From assembly GCF_013374095.1 (NCBI RefSeq), contig NZ_AP022672.1, forward strand, positions 1,859,501-1,923,500: 64,000 bases of DNA, read 5' to 3'. The notes beneath the pieces are model-generated. The model worked only from the letters and a program-made list of their open reading frames with translations, had not been told where the DNA came from and searched no databases. The DNA comes from Sphingomonas sp. HMP6 (GTDB taxonomy: Bacteria; Pseudomonadota; Alphaproteobacteria; Sphingomonadales; Sphingomonadaceae). The position numbers were made by a program, and so were the translations under genes. This document shows, piece after piece, positions 37,532-46,200 of the stretch (position 1 is its first letter; each line of letters opens with the position of its first letter).

Positions 37532-38382
37532 ATGGCCGTATTCCGCACGATGAAGGTGTCGCCGCCCGCCGCCTTGTAGCGCGCCAGCGCGGCCTTGCTG
37601 CTGTTCCGATCAAAGGCGTAGCCGGCGAGGAAATCCTTCACCGGTGCCTGCACGCGCGCCAATGGGGTGGGTTCGGCGACCAGCCCGTGATCCGCCCCGT
37701 CCACCACGATGGCGAACTTGCCGCCCGACGGGCTCGATTCGATCGGGAAGAGATGGTCGGCGGGATTTTCGGCAAAGCCAGGAACGACGTCCTTCGTGCC
37801 GGTGATCAGCAGCGTCGGCACGGCCAGCGTCGCGTATGCATTGGGCTGAACCAGCACGGGGATCTTGCCGGGGGTGGAGAAGCCCAGCACCGCCTTGACT
37901 GCGGGATTGCGGAGTGCGCCGAAATAGCCAAGCGACCCGCCGAGGCACAAGGCGAGGAGCGTGCCGAAGCTGTGCCCCGCGGCAATCACCGGCAGGCCGG
38001 GCAGCGCGGCGCTGGCGTACGCGGCGGCCGCCTTCATATCGAACAGCCGCTCCGAAAAACCCGCCTGGGGGCTGAACTTGTCGCGATCGGGATAGTGCAC
38101 CGAATCGACGTGAAGCGGCGCGAACACCGCAAAGCCGTTGGCGGTGAGCAGATCGACCAGCAAGCCATAGCGCTCCGGCCACGAACCATGCCCGGTCGAG
38201 AACAGCACAACGCCCTTCGGCTTGGCCGGGCGCCACACGGTCAATTTGGTCGATCGCTTGGCCGACACCGCGAGATCAACCGTTTGCGGGTTCACCTTCG
38301 TATCGGCGGCGATCGCCGGGAAGAACGGCGACAGCGCCAATGCGCCGCCCGCGCCGAGCAGGAAACGACGATCGATCATCAT
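37528..38382 (-). CDS. Exported alpha/beta hydrolase within the 2-oxoacid dehydrogenase operon
   Basis: A 284-residue alpha/beta hydrolase with a twin-arginine-like signal (MMIDRRFLLGAGGALALSPF, cleavage near AIAAD). Nucleophile serine in VIAAGHSFGTLLALCLGG, aspartate in LITGTKDVVPG, histidine in DGADHGLV. It resembles dienelactone hydrolase or PAF-acetylhydrolase-like proteins; substrate unknown. The start overlaps the E1-alpha stop and its stop overlaps the E1-beta start, each by 4 nt, so it is translationally coupled between two subunits of one cytoplasmic enzyme. The export signal makes a direct role in that enzyme unlikely. Confidence 0.87.
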   Translation of the reverse strand: MMIDRRFLLGAGGALALSPFFPAIAADTKVNPQTVDLAVSAKRSTKLTVWRPAKPKGVVLFSTGHGSWPERYGLLVDLLTANGFAVFAPLHVDSVHYPDRDKFSPQAGFSERLFDMKAAAAYASAALPGLPVIAAGHSFGTLLALCLGGSLGYFGALRNPAVKAVLGFSTPGKIPVLVQPNAYATLAVPTLLITGTKDVVPGFAENPADHLFPIESSPSGGKFAIVVDGADHGLVAEPTPLARVQAPVKDFLAGYAFDRNSSKAALARYKAAGGDTFIVRNTAI

Positions 38383-39680
38383 GCCTTCCGCGCCCACGGT
38401 CGGCCGCTGGCGGTCTCCTCGGCGATCATCTGCGCTTGCTGCTCGCGCAAATGCCACGGCATTTCCTCAAACACACCGTCGAACAGCGTGTCGAGCGGCT
38501 GATGCAGGCCGTGGCCGAGGATGCCATTGGCCTCGGCTTCCTTCTGCGCGCGCTTTACCGATTCGGCGAGTTCGAGATCCTGCGCGGCGTGGCGCACCTC
38601 ATCCCATTCGCCGATCGCGATCAGATGCTCCTTCAACCGCTTGATCGGGTCGCCGAGCGGCCACGCCGTCGGCTCGCCCGCCGAGCGATATTGGCCGGGG
38701 TCATCGGAGGTCGAATGCCCTTCGGCGCGGTAGGTGAAATGCTCGATCAGCGTCGGCCCCTGATTGGTGCGCGCGCGCTCCGCTGCCCAGGCAGTGGCGG
38801 CATAGACCGCCAGCGCGTCATTGCCATCGACCCGCAAGCCGGCGATCCCGTAGCCGACCGCACGCGCCGCAAACGTCGTCGATTCCGCACCGGCAAAGCC
38901 CGAGAACGATGAGATCGCCCATTGATTGTTGACGACGTTGAAGATCACCGGCGCGCGATAGACGCTGGCAAAGGTGCAGGCCGAATGAAAATCCCCCTCG
39001 GCGGTCGATCCTTCGCCGCACCACGTCGCCGCGATCCGCGTATCACCCTTGGCCGCGCTCGCCATCGCCCAGCCGACCGCTTGCGGATATTGCGTGGTGA
39101 GGTTGCCGGAGATCGAGAAGAACCCGGCTTCCTTGACCGAATACATGATCGGCAACTGCTTGCCCTGCAAACGATCCGCCGTGTTCGAATAGATCTGGTT
39201 CATCATGTCGACCATCGACCAGCCGCGCGCGATCAGCAGGCCTTGCTGGCGATAGGACGGGAAGCACATGTCCTCATAATCGAGCGCATACGCCGCCGCG
39301 ACCGCGACCGCTTCCTCGCCGGTACACTTCATGTAGAAGCTGGTCTTGCCCTGGCGTTGCGCGCGAAACATGCGTTCGTCGAACGCGCGGACCAACGCCA
39401 TGCTGCGCAACATCGCGCGCAGCGTATCGGGCGACAGGCGCGGGTTCCACGGGCCGACTGCCTGCCCCGAATCATCGAGCACGCGGACCAGATCGAAAGC
39501 GAGATCACGGAAGCTGTCGGCGGCATCGGCGGTGTCGGGCCGACGTGCCTGCCCGGCCGGGGGAATCGGCACTTGCGTGAAATCGACCGTGTCGCCGGGC
39601 CGGAACTTGGGTTCGGGCACATACAGCGACAGTGGGGGCAGATTGGGCTTCAAATGGGCAGGGACGCGGTCGCTTGCCAT
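38379..39680 (-). CDS. bkdA1: Branched-chain 2-oxoacid dehydrogenase E1 subunit alpha
   Basis: A 433-residue thiamine-diphosphate-binding subunit. Key blocks: TSFYMKCTGEEAVAVAAAYAL, MCFPSYRQQGLLIARG, and the ThDP/Mg motif GEGSTAEGDFHSA followed by VIFNVVNNQWAIS. HFTYRAEGHSTSDDPGQYRS carries the phosphorylation-loop histidine and serine region. The long N-terminal extension (PNLPPLSLYVPEPKFRPGD) is usual for bacterial branched-chain E1-alpha. It is the first gene of the E1-alpha, hydrolase, E1-beta, E2 operon. Confidence 0.94.
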   Translation of the reverse strand: MASDRVPAHLKPNLPPLSLYVPEPKFRPGDTVDFTQVPIPPAGQARRPDTADAADSFRDLAFDLVRVLDDSGQAVGPWNPRLSPDTLRAMLRSMALVRAFDERMFRAQRQGKTSFYMKCTGEEAVAVAAAYALDYEDMCFPSYRQQGLLIARGWSMVDMMNQIYSNTADRLQGKQLPIMYSVKEAGFFSISGNLTTQYPQAVGWAMASAAKGDTRIAATWCGEGSTAEGDFHSACTFASVYRAPVIFNVVNNQWAISSFSGFAGAESTTFAARAVGYGIAGLRVDGNDALAVYAATAWAAERARTNQGPTLIEHFTYRAEGHSTSDDPGQYRSAGEPTAWPLGDPIKRLKEHLIAIGEWDEVRHAAQDLELAESVKRAQKEAEANGILGHGLHQPLDTLFDGVFEEMPWHLREQQAQMIAEETASGRPWARKA

Positions 39681-39849
39681 GGTCTCTCCAGCGGGAACGT
39701 GCTCTCATTCAAACAGTCGGCACGCGGATTCGTTCTATCACGCCGTTGTTATAAAATTTCGCGGGGCTTGGCGAGAGGGTCGCGTGAGCGGAATGCGACG
39801 GCCTGTCCCGTTCCGGTGACGGAGCAGCTTGACTCAGTAGGACGAAAGA

Positions 39850-39864
39850 GAACAAAATAGGAAC
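39850..39864. promoter_or_regulatory. LexA (SOS) box upstream of imuA
   Basis: GAAC-AAAATAG-GAAC, the reverse of GTTC-N7-GTTC, is a perfect match to the alphaproteobacterial LexA operator. It ends 26 nt before the imuA GTG start, as expected for damage-inducible imuA-imuB-dnaE2 cassettes. Confidence 0.88.
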
Positions 39865-39890
39865 AGTCCTGCTTCTGCGAGTCGTGTCCT

Positions 39891-40700
39891 GTGTCCTCCG
39901 CCGCCCGTCCCCATGCCGCAATCGTCGCCGAATTGCGCGAAAGCCTGAAGAAGGTCGCGGGCGACGGCTTGCGTCGGCGCCCGGTGCTGCCGTTCGGGAT
40001 CGCTACGATCGACGAGCGCTTGGCGACGGGCGGTCTGCGGCTCGATTCGCTCCACGAAATCGCCGCCGCCAGCCCCAGCCCGTCGGATGATGCCGCCGCA
40101 ACGCTGTTCATGGCCGGGATCGCGGCGCGCGCCTGGGGGCCGGTGCTGTGGGTGGTGCGACGGCGCGATCTGTTCGCGCCCGGCCTCTATCAAGCGGGGC
40201 TCGCACCCGAACGGCTGATCTATGCCGAGGCCGCCGACGATGCCGAACTGCTCGCCCTGATGGAGGAAGGGCTGCGTCACCGTGGCCTTGGCGCGGTGGT
40301 CGGCGAAGTGAAGCGCGCCGCCATGCCCAATACGCGCCGCCTGCAACTGGCGGCGGAGGGCGGCAAAACGATCGCCTTGCTGTTGAAACGCCATGCGCGG
40401 GCGGCTTCTGACCAGACCGGAAAAGGGGGGCGCGGTGGCAATCCGCTCGCCGTCCCGTCCGCCGCCGTGACGCGCTGGCGGATCGCGTCCGCCCCCTCGG
40501 CAGCACTGCCGGTCGGAGCGGCGGGAGTCGGACGCGCGATGTGGGGGGTGGAGCTGGTCCGCCAACGCGGCGGCGAATCCGCCGAATGGACGATGGAGGC
40601 ATGCGATGAAACGGGTCGCCTCGCTCTACCTGCCCGATTGGCCGATCGAACGGATCGTTCGGCTGACGGCGCAGGCCGAGCGTATCGCCGCGCCGCCTGA
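39891..40700 (+). CDS. imuA: ImuA, SOS mutagenesis accessory protein
   Basis: A 269-residue RecA-like/SulA-related protein of the damage-inducible translesion cassette. It shows LPFGIATIDERLATGGLRLDSLHEIAA near 33-59, the RecA-like entry, then VLWVVRRRDLFAPGLYQAGL and PNTRRLQLAAEGGKTIALLL. It starts with GTG 26 nt after a LexA box and overlaps imuB by 95 nt. ImuA is thought to link ImuB and DnaE2 to RecA or the clamp. The C-terminal part after about residue 235 lies in the overlap and reads as low-complexity. Confidence 0.9.
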   Translation: MSSAARPHAAIVAELRESLKKVAGDGLRRRPVLPFGIATIDERLATGGLRLDSLHEIAAASPSPSDDAAATLFMAGIAARAWGPVLWVVRRRDLFAPGLYQAGLAPERLIYAEAADDAELLALMEEGLRHRGLGAVVGEVKRAAMPNTRRLQLAAEGGKTIALLLKRHARAASDQTGKGGRGGNPLAVPSAAVTRWRIASAPSAALPVGAAGVGRAMWGVELVRQRGGESAEWTMEACDETGRLALPARLADRTDRSADGAGRAYRRAA

Positions 40701-42492
40701 GGCCGTGCTTTCAGTGGGGCCGTCCGACCCTGCCCGACCCGCCGCCCCCCATGTCGGCGGCTGGCGTCCCGGTGCGCGCTGGGCACGGAGCGAGAGCGCG
40801 CATCCGTTCAAGCCGATGTCCCCGGACGAGGGCGCGACACCGGTCAGGGATGCGCGGGCGGGTGGGCAGAACCATGCCCCACAAATACACCGTCACCCCG
40901 GCCTTGTGCCGGGGTCCACCGCGCAGCACGCTCTGCCTTCCGCGTTGAGGAGTGGACCCCGGCACAGGGCCGGGGTGACGAAAAATAGCATTGGTAGAGA
41001 AGCCCCTCTCCCCCTCGTCACCACCCAACAACAAGGCAACAAACTCGTCATCGCCGCCGCCTCCCCCGCGGCGCGCGCGCTCGGGATCAACCCTGGCATG
41101 GCGGCGACGCAAGCGCGCGCGCTGGTGCCCGAGCTCGACCTCCGTCCCGCCGATCCGCAGCGCGACCGCGCCGCCTTACGCGATCTCGCGCTGCGGGCGG
41201 CGCGGCGCTGGTGCCCGATCGTCGCCCTATCCGGCGAAGACGGCCTGTTCCTCGACATCTCCGGCACCGCGCATCTGTTCGGCGGGGAGGCGCGGATGGC
41301 GCGCGGCATCGTGCGCCTGCTCGCGCGCGCCGGTTTCACCGCACGCCTTGCCGTTGCCGATACGCCGGGTGCCGCCTGGGCACTCGCGCGCTACGCCCCG
41401 CAAATCTGCGAACCCGCCGCGCATTTCGACGCGATCGCCCCGCTCCCCACCGCAGCACTCCGACTCGAGGAACGCGCGATCGACTTGCTCAAGCGCCTCG
41501 GCGTCGACACCGTCGGGCAGCTTGCCGCCCTCCCCCGCGCCCCGCTCGCCCGGCGCTTCGGCGGCGCGCTGATCGCCCGGCTCGACCAAGCCACAGGACG
41601 CCTCCCCGAACCGCTCGACCCCATCATCCCGCCCGAAGCGATCGTCGTGGCACAGCGCTTCGCCGAACCGATCGCCACCGCCGACGCGATCGAGCATTGG
41701 CTGCGCGATCTGATGCCCCGCCTCGTCACCGCACTCGCGCAAGCAGGACAAGGCGCGCGCGCGATCGAATTGGTCGCCGACCGGATCGACGGGGTGCCCC
41801 AACGCCTGCGCATCGGCCTCGCCCGCCCGACCCGCGATGCCACGCATTTGCTGCGCCTGACGCTGCGGCGGATCGAGGAGATAGCTCCGGGCTACGGGAT
41901 CGACGCGCTCACGCTCCACGTCCGCCGCGCCGATCCACTCGGCGCGCAAGCCTTCACCGAAACGCTGGAAGATCGCGCGCCCGATCTCGCGCCGCTGATC
42001 GACACGCTCGCCAATCGCATCGGGCCAGACCATCTGTGGCGCACCACCCCGCACGAAAGCGACGTGCCCGAACGCTCGGTCCTTGCCGTCGCGCCGCTCG
42101 ATCCCCCCGCCCGCGCGATTACCAAACTGAAGGCTGACGATGTGCGCCAGCTCGACCGTTCGCCCGACGTGCATCCCTGGCACCCGCGCTGGCCGCGCCC
42201 GGTGCGGCTGCTGCGGCGGCCCGAGCTGCTCGACAATGTGCTCGCCGAATTGCCCGATCAGCCCCCGCGCCGCTTCACCTGGCGCGGCACGACGCACCGC
42301 GTGGTGCGCGCCGACGGCCCCGAGCGGATCACCGGCGAATGGTGGAAGCGCGCGACCGAGCGCCACAGCGTGCGCGATTATTTCCGGGTCGAGGACGACG
42401 TCGGCGAACGCTTCTGGCTGTTCCGCCGCGGCGACGGCGAACGCAGCGAAAGCGGCGACCTCGCCTGGTTCATGCACGGATCGTTCGGATGA
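40606..42492 (+). CDS. imuB: ImuB, Y-family polymerase-like mutasome protein
   Basis: The scaffold of the ImuA-ImuB-DnaE2 mutasome, 628 residues. Recognisable: start VASLYLPDWPIERIVR, PLVTTQQQGNKLVIAAASPAARALGINPGMAATQARALVPEL (136-177 region), WCPIVALSGEDGLFLDISG, LKRLGVDTVGQLAALP and a C-terminal RITGEWWKRATERHSVRDYF. Between about residues 36 and 134 there is roughly 90 residues more than the family normally has; residues 96-124 are the translation of a type A palindrome (GLVPGST ... SGPRHRAGVT). The frame stays open, so the protein may still work. Confidence 0.92.
   Translation: MKRVASLYLPDWPIERIVRLTAQAERIAAPPEAVLSVGPSDPARPAAPHVGGWRPGARWARSESAHPFKPMSPDEGATPVRDARAGGQNHAPQIHRHPGLVPGSTAQHALPSALRSGPRHRAGVTKNSIGREAPLPLVTTQQQGNKLVIAAASPAARALGINPGMAATQARALVPELDLRPADPQRDRAALRDLALRAARRWCPIVALSGEDGLFLDISGTAHLFGGEARMARGIVRLLARAGFTARLAVADTPGAAWALARYAPQICEPAAHFDAIAPLPTAALRLEERAIDLLKRLGVDTVGQLAALPRAPLARRFGGALIARLDQATGRLPEPLDPIIPPEAIVVAQRFAEPIATADAIEHWLRDLMPRLVTALAQAGQGARAIELVADRIDGVPQRLRIGLARPTRDATHLLRLTLRRIEEIAPGYGIDALTLHVRRADPLGAQAFTETLEDRAPDLAPLIDTLANRIGPDHLWRTTPHESDVPERSVLAVAPLDPPARAITKLKADDVRQLDRSPDVHPWHPRWPRPVRLLRRPELLDNVLAELPDQPPRRFTWRGTTHRVVRADGPERITGEWWKRATERHSVRDYFRVEDDVGERFWLFRRGDGERSESGDLAWFMHGSFG
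40892..40979. repeat. Palindromic repeat, type A, inside imuB
   Basis: Arms GTCACCCCGGCCTTGTGCC and GGCACAGGGCCGGGGTGAC (one mismatch) around a 50-nt spacer. The element is in frame in imuB and encodes residues 96-124. The other three type A copies are intergenic. Confidence 0.95.
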
Positions 42493-42500
42493 GCGCGGCC

Positions 42501-42905
42501 TTACTGGCGCGCATCGATCGCCTTGAGATGACCAGTGGCTGCATAGCGCAGAATCGCGCGATCCGACGTAACGAGCGGACATCCCAGCACCCGCGCCGTG
42601 GCAATCATGATCCGGTCGCACGGATCGCCGTGGATATTGCCTTGCAGCCCCCCCGCATCGCGACCGATCGCGCCGGTGACCGGCACTTCGACAATCTGAT
42701 ACGTTCGCATCGCTTGATCGAGCCAGATTTCCAGCGGACTTTCGAGCGCGATGCGCCGTTTATCGACCAGCATCGCCAATTCCCAGGCGACCATCGCCGA
42801 CATTCGACGTTCGCGCTGTTCTTCGATCGCTCGAAGTGCTTTAGGTCCGAGGCCGCTTGTGCCCTCCGCCAACCAGATCAGTGCATTGGTGTCCAGCAGG
42901 ATCAT
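42501..42905 (-). CDS. PIN-domain toxin, VapC family
   Basis: A 134-residue PIN ribonuclease-type toxin. Acidic active-site residues are D5 (ILLDTNALIWL), E42 (VAWELAMLVDKRRI), D97 (GDPCDRIMIATA) and D115 (PLVTSDRAILRY). VapC toxins cleave RNA, often initiator tRNA or 23S rRNA, and are held inactive by the cognate antitoxin. The start overlaps the antitoxin stop (ATGA). The pair lies on the strand opposite to imuB and dnaE2, its stop 9 nt from the imuB stop. Confidence 0.92.
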   Translation of the reverse strand: MILLDTNALIWLAEGTSGLGPKALRAIEEQRERRMSAMVAWELAMLVDKRRIALESPLEIWLDQAMRTYQIVEVPVTGAIGRDAGGLQGNIHGDPCDRIMIATARVLGCPLVTSDRAILRYAATGHLKAIDARQ

Positions 42906-43189
42906 CGGGACAGGCCGTCATCCCGCAAACGTTCGTCCCATTTGGCGTCCCACTTCGCCTCCCAATCGGGGTCTATCGGGCCCTCGATGTCGCCCAGAAT
43001 TTTGATCGTTCCCTTCATCGCGCCGAACAACGGAGCCCGCGGCTCCGCCTGCGGCGGCACCGATGGCGACACCGTCGCCACCGGCTTTCCACGCTTGGTG
43101 ATGGTGATCGACTCGCCCGTCGCCTGCACCTCGTCCAGCACCGCCAGACACTTGGCCTTGAACTCTGCGGCACCCATCATTTTCGTCAC
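42902..43189 (-). CDS. Phd/YefM-type antitoxin
   Basis: A 95-residue antitoxin. The Phd/YefM core is KMMGAAEFKAKCLAVLDEV then GESITITKRGKPVATVSP, a DNA-binding fold that also represses its own operon; the C-terminal part (DWEAKWDAKWDERLRDDG) would bind the toxin. GTG at 43189 with GGGAG 8 nt upstream is chosen; GTG at 43216 is an alternative. The promoter must lie in the short gap to dnaE2 (43190-43246), so the two divergent units share it. Confidence 0.9.
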   Translation of the reverse strand: MTKMMGAAEFKAKCLAVLDEVQATGESITITKRGKPVATVSPSVPPQAEPRAPLFGAMKGTIKILGDIEGPIDPDWEAKWDAKWDERLRDDGLSR

Positions 43190-43246
43190 GTGCGCTACTC
43201 CCGCCGAACTGGTCACTTCCTATAGTCACTTCGCCGGTTTGCGGCA

Positions 43247-46200
43247 ATGAGCTACCACGAACTGCACGTCACCACGCATTTCTCCTTCCTGCGCGGGGCG
43301 TCGTCGCCGGAGGACCTCATCAAGGCCGCGGTGATCTACGGAATGCCTGCGCTCGGCATTACCGACCGCAATTCGGTCGGCGGCGTGGTCCGTGCGCTCT
43401 ACGCGTGCGAGCAACTGGCGAAAATCGGCTGCCACATCCGCCCGGTCGTCGGCTGTCGGCTCGATCTGGTCGATGGCACCTCGCTGCTCGTCTGGCCCGA
43501 GGACCGCGCCGCCTGGAGCCGCCTCACGCGGCTGCTCACGCTCGGCAAGGGCCGCGCCGATCCGCAAAAGGGCGAGAAAGGGCAATGTTTCCTGCATTGG
43601 GAGGATGTGGCGGAACATGCCGCGGGCCTCGTCGCGGCGCTGGTGCCCGGCCTGTCCGATCCCGGCGATCCGCTCGCCTTGCGCTGGATGGCGGATGTCT
43701 TCGCAAACCGCGGGCACGTCTGCCTGACGCAGCACCGCCGCCCCGGCGATGCGCAGCGTTTGCACGATCTGGCCGCCACCGCGCGGCGCTTCGGCCTCAC
43801 CCCGCTCGCGACCGGCGACGTGCTCTACGACACGCCCGATCGGCGGATGCTGCAGGATATCATCACCGCGATCCGCCACGGCTGCACGATCGACGAACTC
43901 GGTTTTCGCCGTGAACGCAGCGCCGACCGGCATGTAAAGGCCCCGGCCGAAATGGCACGCCGCTTCCGGCATTTCCCGGAAGCCCTCGCCGCCAGCGCCG
44001 CGATCGTCGAGCGTTGCACCTTCTCGCTGCGCGACGTGACGCAGCATTATCGCTACCCCGACGAAATCGTCATCAGCGGCAAGAACCCGCAGGACGCGCT
44101 GGCGACGATGGCGCGCAGCGCGCTCGCCGAACGCTTCGACGGCAACCCGCCGCCCGCTTATACCGATCTGCTGGAGCATGAACTCCAACTCGTCGCGACG
44201 ATGGGCTATGCGCCCTATTTCCTCACCGTCCATTCGATCGTGCAATATGCACGCAGCCAGGAAATCCTGTGCCAGGGGCGCGGCTCGGCGGCCAATTCGG
44301 TGATCTGCTTCGTGCTCGGCATCACCTCGATCGATCCGGTCAAGCACACCTTGCTGTTCGAACGCTTCATCTCGACCGAGCGGCAGGAACCGCCCGATAT
44401 CGACGTCGATTTCGAACATGAACGGCGCGAGGAAGTGATCCAGTGGATCTACGAAACCTATGGCGAACGCCACGCCGCGCTGACCGCGGTGGTCAGCCGT
44501 TTCCGCTCGCGCGGCGCGATCCGCGAAGTCGGCAAGGCGCTGGGTTTGCCCGAGGACATGACTGCCGCTTTAGCCTCGCAAGTGTGGGGCTGGTCGAGCG
44601 AGGGCGTGCCCGAGGAACATGTCGCAGCACTCAATCTCGATCCGACCGAACCGCGCCTCGCGCTCGCGCTCGATCTGGCGACGCAGTTGATCGGCACGCC
44701 GCGCCATCTGTCGCAACATCCCGGCGGCTTCGTCCTCTCGCACGGTCGGCTCGACGAACTGGTGCCGATCGAACCCGCCGCGATGATCGATCGCCGCGTG
44801 GTCGAATGGGAGAAAGCCGATATTGAGGAGCTTGGCCTGATGAAGGTCGATATCCTCGGCCTCGGGATGCTCGGCTGCATACGTCGCGCCCTCGATTTGC
44901 TGCGCGCACACAAGAGCGTCGACCTCCGCCTCGACAGCCCGACCTTGCAGGACAATGACGCCAAGACCTTCGCGATGATTTGCAAGGCCGACACGCTCGG
45001 CACCTTCCAGGTCGAAAGCCGCGCGCAAATGTCGATGCTGCCACGGATGCGCCCGGAAAATTTCTACGACCTCGCCATCCAGGTCGCGATCGTGCGGCCC
45101 GGCCCGATCCAGGGCGACATGGTCCACCCCTATCTCAAACGCCGCGAGCAGCAGCGCGCCAACCGGCTCGCCGGGCGGCCCGACACTATAGACTATCCCA
45201 GCCCCGCGCTCGAATCCGTGCTCAAGAAAACGCTCGGCGTGCCGCTGTTCCAGGAACAGGCGATGCAAGTCGCGATCGTCGGTGCGGGCTTCACCGCTGG
45301 CGAGGCCGACCGGCTGCGCCGCGCGATGGCGACGTTCAAGCAGACCGGCGGCGTCGGCGAATTTCGCGATAAATTGATCTCGGGCATGCTCGGCAACGGC
45401 ATCAGCCAAGATTTCGCCGAACGGCTGGTCAAGCAAATCGAGGGTTTCGGCAGCTACGGCTTCCCCGAAAGCCACGCCGCGAGCTTCGCCAAGATCGCCT
45501 ATGCTTCGTGCTGGCTGAAATGCCATCATCCTGACGTGTTCTGCGCAGCACTGCTCAACGCGCAGCCGATGGGCTTCTACGCGCCTGCGCAAATCGTCCG
45601 CGATGCGCGCGAACATGGAGTGCGGATTGAGCCGGTGTGCGTGAACCGCAGCGATTGGGATACGACCTTACTCCCTCTCCCCGCCGGGGAGAGGGCGGAC
45701 GAGCGCAGCGAAGTCGGGAGAGGGGCAGTCATCAACGGTAGCGTCCAGCACAGCCCCTCTCCCCGACCAGTTTCGGGTCGACCGTGCCCCGCACGGTCGA
45801 GGATCGTCCGGGGGACGATCCGACCCGAAACTCCCCGAAGGGGAGAGAGAGAAGAAAGACTCCCCCTCCGCCTCGGCCTCCGCATCGTCCTCGGCCTCTC
45901 CGGCGAAGAAGCGGGCCGCATCCTCATCGCCCGCGCCGCGCGCCCGTTCGCCTCGGTCGAGGATGTGTGGCGGCGCACCGGCGTCTCGCGCGGCACGCTC
46001 GAAAAGATCGCGCAGGCCGATGGCTTCCATGGCCTCGGGCTCGATCGTCGGCAGGCGCTATGGGCGATCAAGGCGCTCGGCGAGAAACCACTCCCGCTCT
46101 TCGCCGCAACCGAATCCGCCGCCGAGCCGCAGGTCACGCTCACCGCGCTCACCGCGGGCCGCGAAGTTGTCGAGGATTATCGCGCGACGCAATTGTCGCT

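Noticed and set aside
34205..37579. A 1124-codon open frame on the plus strand
   Set aside because: It is antisense to the E2 and E1-beta genes and to the hydrolase-OsmC gene, which have full family motifs. Its product is R/H/D-rich without domains, as expected from the high-GC opposite strand.
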